This document shows positions 1 to 6,737 of a stretch of 12,731 bases of DNA, piece by piece (within the stretch, counting starts at the first letter, position 1; each line of letters begins with the position of its first letter). The notes under the pieces were generated by a model, which had not been told where the DNA came from, did not search any database, and worked only from the letters and a program-made list of their open reading frames with translations. The position numbers were made by a program, and so were the translations under genes. The DNA lies in assembly GCA_024691065.1 (NCBI GenBank), contig JAILOA010000425.1:1-12731 (forward strand). Reading direction: 5' to 3'. Source of the stretch: Lachnospiraceae bacterium. Its GTDB lineage: Bacteria > Bacillota > Clostridia > Lachnospirales > Lachnospiraceae.

Positions 1-25
1 AGATAATTTAATAATGGATGTTTAT

Positions 26-60
26 AACACTGATGGAGAAATCTGTCAGTGTTTTTTATT
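26..60 (+). terminator. Intrinsic terminator of an upstream gene
   Basis: A perfect 8-bp stem (AACACTGA at 26-33, TCAGTGTT at 46-53) is extended inward by two wobble and two Watson-Crick pairs to a GAAA tetraloop at 38-41. A run of six T follows at 52-57. This is a textbook Rho-independent terminator for a gene ending to the left of the window. Confidence 0.85.
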
Positions 61-101
61 TATACATTAATAATCTACGCAAGAAGGGAGCTGGTAAAAG
101 T

Positions 102-336
102 ATGGTTGATGTGTACGAGATGAAGCGAGACATTAAGGCAAAGAAACTCGTAAATGATTTTATCTCATTTTTTGAAAATGAATATGGAATCAGGCGTGAT
201 GCAGAGGGGTATTAATGCGTTTTGGCTTGTTATTGATAAAGGCTGTAAAATATTAAAAAGTGAGCGAAAGGGTAAGTATGTATCCTTTATTCCTTATACA
301 GATGTTGTAAAAAAACCTGACTTTAAATGGATTTAA
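102..336 (+). pseudogene. Small protein of unknown function, apparently split by a +1 frameshift
   Basis: A reading frame starts at ATG 102 behind AGAAGGGAG (82-90) and stops at 213-215 after 37 codons (begins MVDVYEMKRD). A second frame, one base out of register, runs on to a stop at 334-336 and ends VKKPDFKWI. Removing one G from the GGGG run at 206-209 joins them into one 77-residue protein reading through ...RRDAEG-INAFWLVIDKG... The joined product would be charged at the N-terminus, then beta-like (WLVIDKG, KYVSFIPYTDVV), with no signal peptide or membrane segment. I do not recognise a family. It could be a decayed gene, a sequencing error in the G run, or two unrelated short frames. The preceding terminator at 26-60 argues that it is a separate transcription unit. 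Confidence 0.4.
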
Positions 337-381
337 GGTGTCAAACTTCCGATTTTTAAGGCTCAAAAAAATTCTTAAAGG

Positions 382-410
382 TTGCATTTAAAGGCACTTA
401 GTGGTAAAAT
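382..410 (+). promoter_or_regulatory. Candidate sigma-A promoter of the CdaR/PucR-type regulator
   Basis: A -35-like TTGCAT (382-387) is followed by a 17-bp spacer and a -10 TAAAAT (405-410) with the extended-10 TG at 402-403. The predicted transcription start is near 417, giving a leader of about 130 nt before the regulator. The -35 match is modest; the extended -10 is the stronger part. Confidence 0.45.
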
Positions 411-475
411 TAAGAGTGGTATTTTAGCTTATGGGAAAACTTAAATATAAAATTTCATTAGGGTATGCAAAATTG

Positions 476-484
476 TGGTATATT
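476..484 (+). promoter_or_regulatory. Second possible extended -10 element before the regulator
   Basis: TGG followed by TATATT (479-484) matches an extended -10, but no good -35 lies at the right distance. The word GTGGTA overlaps it at 475-480 and recurs at 401-406 and 416-421, so the three could be operator half-sites or two promoters with similar -10 regions. Confidence 0.25.
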
Positions 485-548
485 TTGGGATACATTTCTA
501 TTAAATTTTTCTATTTGAGGTATATTTAGAAAGAAGAGGTAGTAAAAT

Positions 549-1637
549 ATGATAGCAAATCAGGTGTTGCAAACGACTTTAGACGGAATTAAGAACATAT
601 CGAGAACAGACCTTTGTGTAATGGATACGGACGGAAAGGTGCTTGCAACAACAGTAAATAATGTAGAGGAAAATGCCGAGGCTGTGCAGATATTTGTAGA
701 TTCACAGGCAGACAGCCAGGTTTATCAGGGATTTCATTTTTTCAAGATTTTTGACGATAATCAATTAGAATATATATTGCTTGCAAAAGGGAATACAGAT
801 GATATATATATGGTTGGAAAGATGGCAGCATTTCAATTGCAGAGCCTTTTGGTGGCTTATAAAGAGCGTTATGACAAGGATAATTTCATTAAGAATTTGA
901 TTCTGGATAACCTTCTTTTGGTTGATATTTATAACCGTGCAAAGAAGCTTCACATAGAGACGAATGCAAGAAGAATCGTATTTATTATTGAAACAAAGGA
1001 CGAGAAGGATGCCGGTGCTATGGAAACCGTGAAAGGCCTTTTTTCAAACCGTGCGAAGGATTTTATTACTCAGGTGGATGAGAAAAATATTATTCTCGTT
1101 AAGGAGATTCAGGCGGAAGAAAAGTATGAGGACATGAAAAAAATTGCGAATGTAATTTTGGACATGCTTAACAGTGAGGCCATGAGCAGGGTTAAGGTAG
1201 CTTATGGAACCATTATAAATGAAATCAAGGATGTTTCACGTTCCTACAAGGAAGCGAAGATGTCCCTGGATGTTGGAAAGATTTTCTTTGCGGAGAAGAA
1301 TATTGTTGATTATTCGAGCCTTGGTATAGGTCGTTTGATTTATCAGCTTCCGATGCCACTTTGTAAGATGTTTATCAATGAAATATTTGATACCATTACA
1401 CCTAGTGATTTCGACGATGAGACTGTTGAGACTATCAACAAGTTCTTTGAATATAGTCTGAATGTTTCCGAAACTGCAAGAAAGCTTTTCATTCACAGAA
1501 ACACGCTTGTTTACAGGCTTGACAAGATTCAGAAGGCAACCGGTCTGGATCTTCGTAACTTTGATGATGCGATTACATTTAAGATTGCAAACATGGTTGT
1601 AAATTACATGGAATACATGGAGTCCATGGAGTATTGA
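549..1637 (+). CDS. CdaR/PucR-type transcriptional regulator, C-terminal HTH
   Basis: A 362-residue cytoplasmic protein with the usual three-part layout of this family. Residues 1-105 form an alpha/beta ligand-sensor-like domain (LCVMDTDGKVLATT). Residues 110-260 are the middle GGDEF-like or linker region. Residues ~293-348 are the PucR-type helix-turn-helix, with the signature NVSETARKLFIHRNTLVYRL followed by KIQKATGLDL. The start at ATG 549 is supported by AAGAAGAGG at 531-539. In Proteobacteria, CdaR senses sugar diacids; no diacid gene is visible here, so the ligand is unknown. The gene precedes the acidic-protein/ftsEX cluster in the same orientation, so it may act on that cluster, on itself, or elsewhere. 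The C-terminus ends in a small tandem repeat (YMEYMESMEY). Family call is firm; target and ligand are not. Confidence 0.9.
   Translation: MIANQVLQTTLDGIKNISRTDLCVMDTDGKVLATTVNNVEENAEAVQIFVDSQADSQVYQGFHFFKIFDDNQLEYILLAKGNTDDIYMVGKMAAFQLQSLLVAYKERYDKDNFIKNLILDNLLLVDIYNRAKKLHIETNARRIVFIIETKDEKDAGAMETVKGLFSNRAKDFITQVDEKNIILVKEIQAEEKYEDMKKIANVILDMLNSEAMSRVKVAYGTIINEIKDVSRSYKEAKMSLDVGKIFFAEKNIVDYSSLGIGRLIYQLPMPLCKMFINEIFDTITPSDFDDETVETINKFFEYSLNVSETARKLFIHRNTLVYRLDKIQKATGLDLRNFDDAITFKIANMVVNYMEYMESMEY
1605..1631 (+). repeat. Three 9-bp in-frame tandem units at the end of the regulator gene
   Basis: TACATGGAA, TACATGGAG and TCCATGGAG follow one another and encode YME, YME and SME just before the final Y and stop. 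It is a short slippage-type repeat at a gene 3' end, like the larger ones further right. Confidence 0.7.
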
Positions 1638-1668
1638 TGTACTAAAAATAATTTTGGAAAAAAAGGGG

Positions 1669-1712
1669 AGCGTGAAATGTTTGGTTAATTCAAACCTTTC
1701 GCGTTTCTTGTG
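1669..1712 (+). terminator. Strong hairpin after the regulator: weak terminator or attenuator
   Basis: A 15-position stem (1669-1683 with 1691-1705) has one mismatch (T1678 against C1696) and two wobbles, closing a 7-nt loop. It is preceded by a purine run (GGAAAAAAAGGGGAG) and followed by an interrupted T tract (TTTCTTGTGTTT). The stem is strong but the T tract is poor, so it may allow partial read-through into the acidic-protein gene that starts about 20 bp later. Confidence 0.6.
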
Positions 1713-1727
1713 TTTATGAGGTTAATC

Positions 1728-4541
1728 ATGAGAAAAGATGATAATGCTGAAAAGAGAATTTTATTTGATGATGACGGCTTCCCTGTTTTTGACAAAAAGG
1801 GCAATCCGGTTTATGTAGAAGAAGATTATTATGTCAATAAATACAGCGTTTTGGACCACAATATGGAGCGTGAGTTTGAGGAAAATGATGAAGAATTCTC
1901 CGAAAATGTTGAGTCTGAAGGACAGGATAATTTTGGAAAAATTTCCGAAAATGTAGCACGCGAAAATCAGGAGATTTTTGATGAAATTTCCCAAAATTCA
2001 GTATCCGGAAATCGTGAAGAAATTGGTGATTTTTCGGGGAATACAGCAAATGATGGTCAGGATGATTTTGAAGAAATTTCCGGAAATGCAGCACGTGATA
2101 ATCAGGATAATTTTGAAGAAATCAAGGAAAAAAGTCAGGATTCCGATGAGGATGATTATTCAGGTGATGTAGTAAATCTTGAGTTAGAAGAGTTATTAAA
2201 GAAAGAGCTTGCTGATGTATTTGGCGATGACGAGGAGAGCTCAGAGGATGATGAAACTATAAAGGAATCCGAAACTGCGGAAGAATCAGAGGCAGCGAGG
2301 GTAGATGAAGCTGAAATCGAAGAAGAGTCAGAAACTACGGAAGAAATCGAGGATGAAGCAACTTCGGATGAAGCTGAAATCGAAGAGGAGTCTGAAACTG
2401 CGGAAGAATCAGAAGCAGCGAGGGTAGATGAATCTGAAATTGAAGATGAGTCAGAAACTACGGAAGAAATCGAGGATGAAGCAACTTCGGATGAATCTGA
2501 AATCGAAGAAGAGTCTGAAATTACGGAAGAATCAGAAGCAGAAGATGTAGAAGAATCCGAAATCGAAGAGGAGTCAGAAACTACGGAAGAAATCGAAACC
2601 GAAGAATTAGATTCAGATAAAAATGCAGATGAATCGGATTCTAACGAAGACGTTGAAGCAGATGATGAATCCACCGAAAGCGCCGAGGATGAAGAGGAAT
2701 CCGACGATGATGTCGAGGAGAAAGCAGATTCGGACGAAGCTGAAACCGAAGAAAATACAGACGAGGAAGAAGACGCAGAATCAGAAATCGAAGAGGAATC
2801 TGAAAATGTAGAAGAATCAGAAGCAGATGATGAAGAAGAAACTGATGAATATATTGAGGAGAAAGCAGATTCGGACGAAACTGAAACCGAAGAAAATACA
2901 GATGAGGGAACTGAAGCAGAAGAAGACTCTGACGAAGAAGCAGATTCAGAAGACGCAGAAACAGATGAAGATTCCGAAGAAGCGGAAATCGAAGAAGAAT
3001 CAGATGTTGATGAGGATTCTGACAAGGAAACAGATTCAGAAGAAACAGAAGAAGACTCTGACGAAGGCGACAATGATGGGGAAGAATCCGACGAAGACAG
3101 CGAGGATGAAGAAGACTCCGACGAAGATACTGATGTTGAAGAAGAAACTGACGAAGAATCCGATGATGAAGAAGACTCCGACGAAGACGATGAGGATGAC
3201 GAAGAGTCCGAAGCCGAAGCTGAAGAAAATACAGATGACGAATTTTCACAGGTTGATGTTGAGTTAGGAAATCTCTTAGCTAAGCAACTTGCAGAATTGG
3301 ATTTTGATGATGATGACGATGACGAATCGGAGGATGATTCAAAATCAGATAAATCAGTATCTACCGGTTCTTCCGACTTAAAAGATAAGTCGGAAAATAT
3401 AGAATCAGATGAGAATATTGACGAAAATTTACGTGAATTGTTAGAATCCAATGAACAGGAAGAAGAGCCGGCGGATCCGACAGATATATTTAAAGAGGTT
3501 GAGCAAGCACTTAAAGAAAAAAAGAAGAAGAAAAATTTCTTCAGAAGATATGTTTTAAATGAGGCTGATGATGATTTAAGTACTATCGGTGAGAATCCAT
3601 TGCCGGATGCATTTCCGGAAGAAGAGGATGTGAGAACAGCCTATCCGGGTGGTGTTAAGCCGATGTCCGAGCTTGAAGAATTAGAAAAATTTATTGAAGA
3701 GGTCGGTGATTTTGATGAACTCGATGAAAATGAGCTTAAAGATTTTGATATAGAAGAAAGTGATATTGAAGAAGCACCGGAGCCTACAAAGATAGCAAAA
3801 AGAAGAAATTCAGAAGAAGCGCCGGAGCCTACAAAGATAGCAAAAAGAAGAAATTCAGAAGAAGCGCCGGAGCCTACAAAGATAGCAAATAAAAGAGATT
3901 CAGAGGAAGCGCCGGAGCCTACAAAGATAGCAAAAAGAAGAAATTCAGAGGAAGCGCCGGAGCCTACAAAGATAGCAAATAAAAGAGATTCAGAGGAAGC
4001 ACCGGAGCCGACAAAAGCCTTGAATTCAGGCGTTTCCGGTGGCGAGCAGAAAATTGTTTCAAGTATTTCAGACGGCGATACAAAGGACTTTAGCATTGAC
4101 AACAGCAATAGATCTAAACCGGCAGAGAAGGTTAAGAAACAGGAACCTCAGGAAATTACCGATTACAGGGATGAAGAAGCATTTGCAAGTAAGTTGGCAG
4201 CTGATGTAATGTCATTTTTTGATGACGATGATGACGATGAGGAAGTTGCTAAGGCAAGTGAACAGGTAAAAATCAACAAAGCCAAGATAGCTAACAGGGC
4301 AAATATAAACAAGAAGGCGAATGCAAATAATAAACATAATCTAAATAATAGGGAAGAGTCAAATCATAGGGTAAATCCTCATAAATCCAATCATCAGGAT
4401 GAATATGAGGATGGTAGAAATTCAAATTCAATCGATACATCCGGGAATTCAAAGGATGGAGATGATATGGATTATGATGAATTGGTCCAGCTCATCGAAA
4501 GCATTGAAAGCTCGAGAAAAAGGATAGACAGGGAAGATTGA
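1728..4541 (+). CDS. Very acidic, repeat-rich, probably disordered protein of unknown function
   Basis: ATG 1728 is preferred because GAGGT lies at 1718-1722; GTG 1710 and ATG 1716 are alternatives in the same frame. This gives 937 residues. No signal peptide or membrane segment is visible, so it should be cytoplasmic. In order: a less biased N-terminus (DDDGFPVFDKKGNPVY); six 15-residue repeats at 50-139; a helix motif LELEELLKKELADVFGDD at 151-168; about 340 residues of almost pure Glu/Asp/Ser/Thr with 41-residue repeats; a second helix motif VELGNLLAKQLAELDFDD at 511-528; a basic-aromatic patch at 596-609 (KEKKKKKNFFRRY); five and a half 15-residue repeats EEAPEPTKIAKRRNS at 681-764; and a third helix-plus-acid motif near 816-840 (KLAADVMSFF, then a run of D). 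It matches no family I know. Its position before ftsE and its repeats resembling those on FtsE suggest a link to FtsEX, but that is inference. Confidence 0.85.
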   Translation: MRKDDNAEKRILFDDDGFPVFDKKGNPVYVEEDYYVNKYSVLDHNMEREFEENDEEFSENVESEGQDNFGKISENVARENQEIFDEISQNSVSGNREEIGDFSGNTANDGQDDFEEISGNAARDNQDNFEEIKEKSQDSDEDDYSGDVVNLELEELLKKELADVFGDDEESSEDDETIKESETAEESEAARVDEAEIEEESETTEEIEDEATSDEAEIEEESETAEESEAARVDESEIEDESETTEEIEDEATSDESEIEEESEITEESEAEDVEESEIEEESETTEEIETEELDSDKNADESDSNEDVEADDESTESAEDEEESDDDVEEKADSDEAETEENTDEEEDAESEIEEESENVEESEADDEEETDEYIEEKADSDETETEENTDEGTEAEEDSDEEADSEDAETDEDSEEAEIEEESDVDEDSDKETDSEETEEDSDEGDNDGEESDEDSEDEEDSDEDTDVEEETDEESDDEEDSDEDDEDDEESEAEAEENTDDEFSQVDVELGNLLAKQLAELDFDDDDDDESEDDSKSDKSVSTGSSDLKDKSENIESDENIDENLRELLESNEQEEEPADPTDIFKEVEQALKEKKKKKNFFRRYVLNEADDDLSTIGENPLPDAFPEEEDVRTAYPGGVKPMSELEELEKFIEEVGDFDELDENELKDFDIEESDIEEAPEPTKIAKRRNSEEAPEPTKIAKRRNSEEAPEPTKIANKRDSEEAPEPTKIAKRRNSEEAPEPTKIANKRDSEEAPEPTKALNSGVSGGEQKIVSSISDGDTKDFSIDNSNRSKPAEKVKKQEPQEITDYRDEEAFASKLAADVMSFFDDDDDDEEVAKASEQVKINKAKIANRANINKKANANNKHNLNNREESNHRVNPHKSNHQDEYEDGRNSNSIDTSGNSKDGDDMDYDELVQLIESIESSRKRIDRED
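1875..2144 (+). repeat. Six degenerate 45-bp (15-residue) tandem repeats in the acidic protein
   Basis: Units start at 1875, 1920, 1965, 2010, 2055 and 2100 with no gaps. Examples are GQDNFGKISENVARE, GQDDFEEISGNAARD and NQDNFEEIKEKSQDS. The exact 45-bp spacing holds although the units have diverged widely, so this is an older array than the one at 3768-4019. Confidence 0.8.
2277..2600 (+). repeat. 123-bp (41-residue) tandem repeats in the acidic region
   Basis: Units start at 2277, 2400 and 2523 (third incomplete). Each contains EESEA, then SEIEEESETTEEIE or close variants; units 1 and 2 also share EIEDEATSDE. Within each unit an EIEEESET-type submotif occurs twice, so the array arose from nested duplications. 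Looser EEKADSDE-type repeats continue to about 2960. Confidence 0.85.
3768..4019 (+). repeat. 45-bp tandem repeats encoding EEAPEPTKIA-(K/N)-(R/K)-R-(N/D)-S
   Basis: Five full units start at 3768, 3813, 3858, 3903 and 3948, with a partial sixth from 3993. Two variants, A (ends KIAKRRNS) and B (ends KIANKRDS), run in the order A-A-B-A-B. Units are nearly identical in DNA, with differences mostly confined to the variant codons and third positions, so the array expanded recently and its copy number may vary between strains. Confidence 0.95.
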
Positions 4542-4669
4542 TTTGTAAATAATATACTTTCATATAAAAATGGCATTTAAATTTGAAAAACTATACTTTC
4601 ACATAAAAATGGCATTTAAATTTGAAAAAATATATTTAAATATTTAAAGAGGATTTGATTTTAGTAATG
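4532..4669 (+). repeat. ~39-bp tandem repeats between the acidic gene and ftsE
   Basis: Two almost identical 39-bp units (4553-4591 and 4592-4630, one internal difference) contain TGGCATTTAAATTTGAAAAA. A weaker unit follows at 4631-4669 and carries the AAAGAGGA site and ATG of ftsE. In another register, the end of the acidic gene with its TGA stop (GGAAGATTGATTTG from 4532) aligns with the GGCATTTAAATTTG units at 4572 and 4611 and with GGATTTGATTTT at 4651. The gap is AT-rich and shows no convincing promoter or terminator. Confidence 0.8.
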
Positions 4670-5812
4670 GACAATAATTTAAAAGATGATTTAAATAATA
4701 TCGGTGACGATTTTAATACAACAGGCACAGACGAGATAAAGATTAATGATTTAGATAACGAGGAATTTATGATGAGCATTCCCGAAATTTCTAAATTAAT
4801 CGAAGAAGCTATAGAAAATGAGACAGGAGACATAAATTCCGGCGAGGAGAATTTTAATAATTACGAAACCACTCAGGAAGAAAATTTCGCCGCAAAAGCA
4901 GATAATCACGAAATCACTCAGGAAGAAAATTCCGCCGCAAAAGCAGATAATCACGAAATCACTCAGGAAGATAATTCCGCTCCAAAAGCAGACGGTTATG
5001 AAATTATTCAGAAAGCTAATTCCGTGCAGCAACCGGATAGTAATGAAAATATTCAGGAAGAAAATTCCGCCGAACAATTAAATAATACACAGGAGTCAGG
5101 GATTTCTTCAAGCTCCGATTCTTCGGAAAATGAACTTCAAATAAAATTTGAGGATGTGGGCTATAGATATAGCAATGGCTCGGAAGCCTTGAAAAAAATA
5201 TCTTTGGAAATTAATAAAGGAGAATTTGTTTTCGTAGTGGGACATAGCGGTTCCGGAAAATCAACCCTTATAAGAACTTTGCTCGGAGAGCTAAAGCCAA
5301 CTAAGGGAGTCATAACTGTAGGCGGAAAGGATTTGTCGAAAATAAAACAGAAGAAGCTTCCGTTTTACCGCAGAAAGCTTGGCGTTGTATTCCAGGAATT
5401 TAAGCTTTTGGAGGACAGAAGCGTTTTTGACAATGTAGAGATTGCCCAGCGTGTAATTGGAGTAAAGAAAGATAAACGAATTAAAAATTGTATGGAAATG
5501 ATTAAATTGGTCGGCCTTGAAAATGAGGTTAAGAAAAAGACCAGGGATTTATCCGGTGGTGAGCAGCAGAGAGTTGCTATTGCAAGGGCAATGGTGAACA
5601 AACCGGATATTCTGCTTGCGGACGAGCCTACCGGAAATCTTGATCCACAGAATTCATTGGAAATTATGAAGCTTCTGGAGGAGCTCAATGAATTTGGAAC
5701 AACTGTTTTGGTTGTCACCCACAATGATAAACTTGTGGACAGTATGAAGAAAAGAGTTATCACCCTGAAGGACGGCAACATCCTCAGTGATAAGCAAGGA
5801 GGATACCTATAA
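4667..5812 (+). CDS. ftsE: Cell-division ABC ATPase FtsE with a long repetitive N-terminal extension
   Basis: Cytoplasmic ATPase subunit of the FtsEX complex, which couples ATP hydrolysis to activation of a cell-wall hydrolase outside the membrane. From ATG 4667 it has 381 residues. Residues 157-381 are a complete FtsE-length ATPase: Walker A GHSGSGKST (192-200), Q-loop VVFQEF, signature LSGGEQQRVAIARA, Walker B ILLADEPTGNLD, and H-loop VVTHND. Residues 1-156 are extra and acidic: a helix-like stretch (IPEISKLIEEAIENE), five 15-residue repeats, then a Ser-rich linker. Ordinary FtsE starts almost directly at the first beta strand. The start is uncertain: AAAGAGGA (4646-4653) sits 13 nt before ATG 4667 but only one nt before an in-frame TTG at 4655. 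The stop TAA overlaps the ftsX ATG by one base, implying coupled translation. Confidence 0.95.
   Translation: MDNNLKDDLNNIGDDFNTTGTDEIKINDLDNEEFMMSIPEISKLIEEAIENETGDINSGEENFNNYETTQEENFAAKADNHEITQEENSAAKADNHEITQEDNSAPKADGYEIIQKANSVQQPDSNENIQEENSAEQLNNTQESGISSSSDSSENELQIKFEDVGYRYSNGSEALKKISLEINKGEFVFVVGHSGSGKSTLIRTLLGELKPTKGVITVGGKDLSKIKQKKLPFYRRKLGVVFQEFKLLEDRSVFDNVEIAQRVIGVKKDKRIKNCMEMIKLVGLENEVKKKTRDLSGGEQQRVAIARAMVNKPDILLADEPTGNLDPQNSLEIMKLLEELNEFGTTVLVVTHNDKLVDSMKKRVITLKDGNILSDKQGGYL
4859..5083 (+). repeat. Five 45-bp (15-residue) tandem repeats in the FtsE extension
   Basis: Units start at 4859, 4904, 4949, 4994 and 5039: NYETTQEENFAAKAD, NHEITQEENSAAKAD, NHEITQEDNSAPKAD, GYEIIQKANSVQQPD, SNENIQEENSAEQLN. 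Units 2 and 3 are nearly identical in DNA and the ends are diverged. The DNA word GATAATCA and the block GAAGAAA-(A/T)-TTCCG also occur in the N-terminal array of the acidic protein (2097-2123 and earlier units). Confidence 0.9.
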
Positions 5813-6714
5813 TGAGTACATTTTTATACGGAATAGGACAAGGGTTTAAGGGACTGTTCCAAAATAAAATATTTACATTGGCGGCCATAGGAACTGTTAC
5901 GGCCTGTCTGTTTTTGTTTGGGGTATTCTTTGCTGTGCTTGCAAATTTCAGGGAAATGATATATCAAGCCGAAACAACTGTAGGAATCACGGTTTTCTTC
6001 GATGAGGGTCTGACCGAAAACGGTATGGAATACGTTGGTTCTCAGATTAAGGTAATGGATGGCGTGGACAGTGTGGAATTTATCTCCGCCGAAGAGGCTT
6101 GGGAGAATTTCAAAAAAGATAAGCTTGAAAATAATCAGGAACTTATAGAAACTTTCGGAGACTCCAACCCATTAAAAGATTCTGCTTCGTATGTGGTTAA
6201 ATTTTCGGATTTATCCAAAGAAGAAGATATTTCAAATGCAATAAAAAAGATTGATGGTGTCAGAAAAGTAAATAGTCCTGAAGCGGTAACGAGTCATATC
6301 AATAGTTTTAATATGCTGATAGCATATGTTTCCGTGACAATAATTGCATTGCTTATATTGGTTTCGATTTTCCTTATCAGTTCAGCCGTGGCAATGGGTA
6401 TAAATGTAAGAAAAGATGAGATAGCAATTATGAAGCTTATCGGTGCGACAGATACATTTGTAAAACTTCCTTTCATTATCGAGGGAATCATTATCGGTAT
6501 AGTCGGTGCAGCAATTCCGCTGGTTTTGATTTTCGTTTTGTATAATAAAGCAATCGACTATATTGCGGGACATTTCCCTACAATTGCGGGATGGTTGAGC
6601 TTTATCGAACCGGGTCAGATTTTTGGCATAATAATTCCGGTTTGCGCGGTACTCGGAATCGGAATCGGATTAATCGGAAGTTCCGTATCGGTTAGAAAAC
6701 ATTTAAAAATATAA
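5812..6714 (+). CDS. ftsX: Cell-division membrane protein FtsX
   Basis: A 300-residue integral membrane partner of FtsE. It has a short cytoplasmic N-terminus, TM1 at about 21-44, an extracellular domain at about 45-167 that in this family binds the hydrolase coiled coil, then TM2 (168-195), TM3 (222-245) and TM4 (268-291). The cytoplasmic loop after TM2 carries the typical FtsX segment NVRKDEIAIMKLIGAT, which contacts FtsE. AAGGAGG at 5796-5802, inside the end of ftsE, is well placed 9 nt before ATG 5812. Length and topology are normal, so the FtsX side of the complex is conventional despite the unusual FtsE. Confidence 0.95.
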   Translation: MSTFLYGIGQGFKGLFQNKIFTLAAIGTVTACLFLFGVFFAVLANFREMIYQAETTVGITVFFDEGLTENGMEYVGSQIKVMDGVDSVEFISAEEAWENFKKDKLENNQELIETFGDSNPLKDSASYVVKFSDLSKEEDISNAIKKIDGVRKVNSPEAVTSHINSFNMLIAYVSVTIIALLILVSIFLISSAVAMGINVRKDEIAIMKLIGATDTFVKLPFIIEGIIIGIVGAAIPLVLIFVLYNKAIDYIAGHFPTIAGWLSFIEPGQIFGIIIPVCAVLGIGIGLIGSSVSVRKHLKI

Positions 6715-6737
6715 TTGGATTCAAAAAGGAACATTTT

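Noticed and set aside
2156..3451. 431-residue serine-rich open frame on the - strand
   Set aside because: It is the reverse reading of the Glu/Asp repeat codons of the acidic gene; the absence of stops follows from that composition, and no ribosome binding site or independent feature supports it.
3641..4108. 155-residue repetitive open frame on the - strand (LLFAIFVGSGASSE units)
   Set aside because: Mirror of the 45-bp repeats; any frame through an in-phase tandem array stays open once one unit is open.
1728..4541. Surface SD-repeat adhesin
   Set aside because: No signal peptide, wall-sorting motif or membrane segment; the bias is Glu/Asp with Ser rather than strict Ser-Asp repeats.
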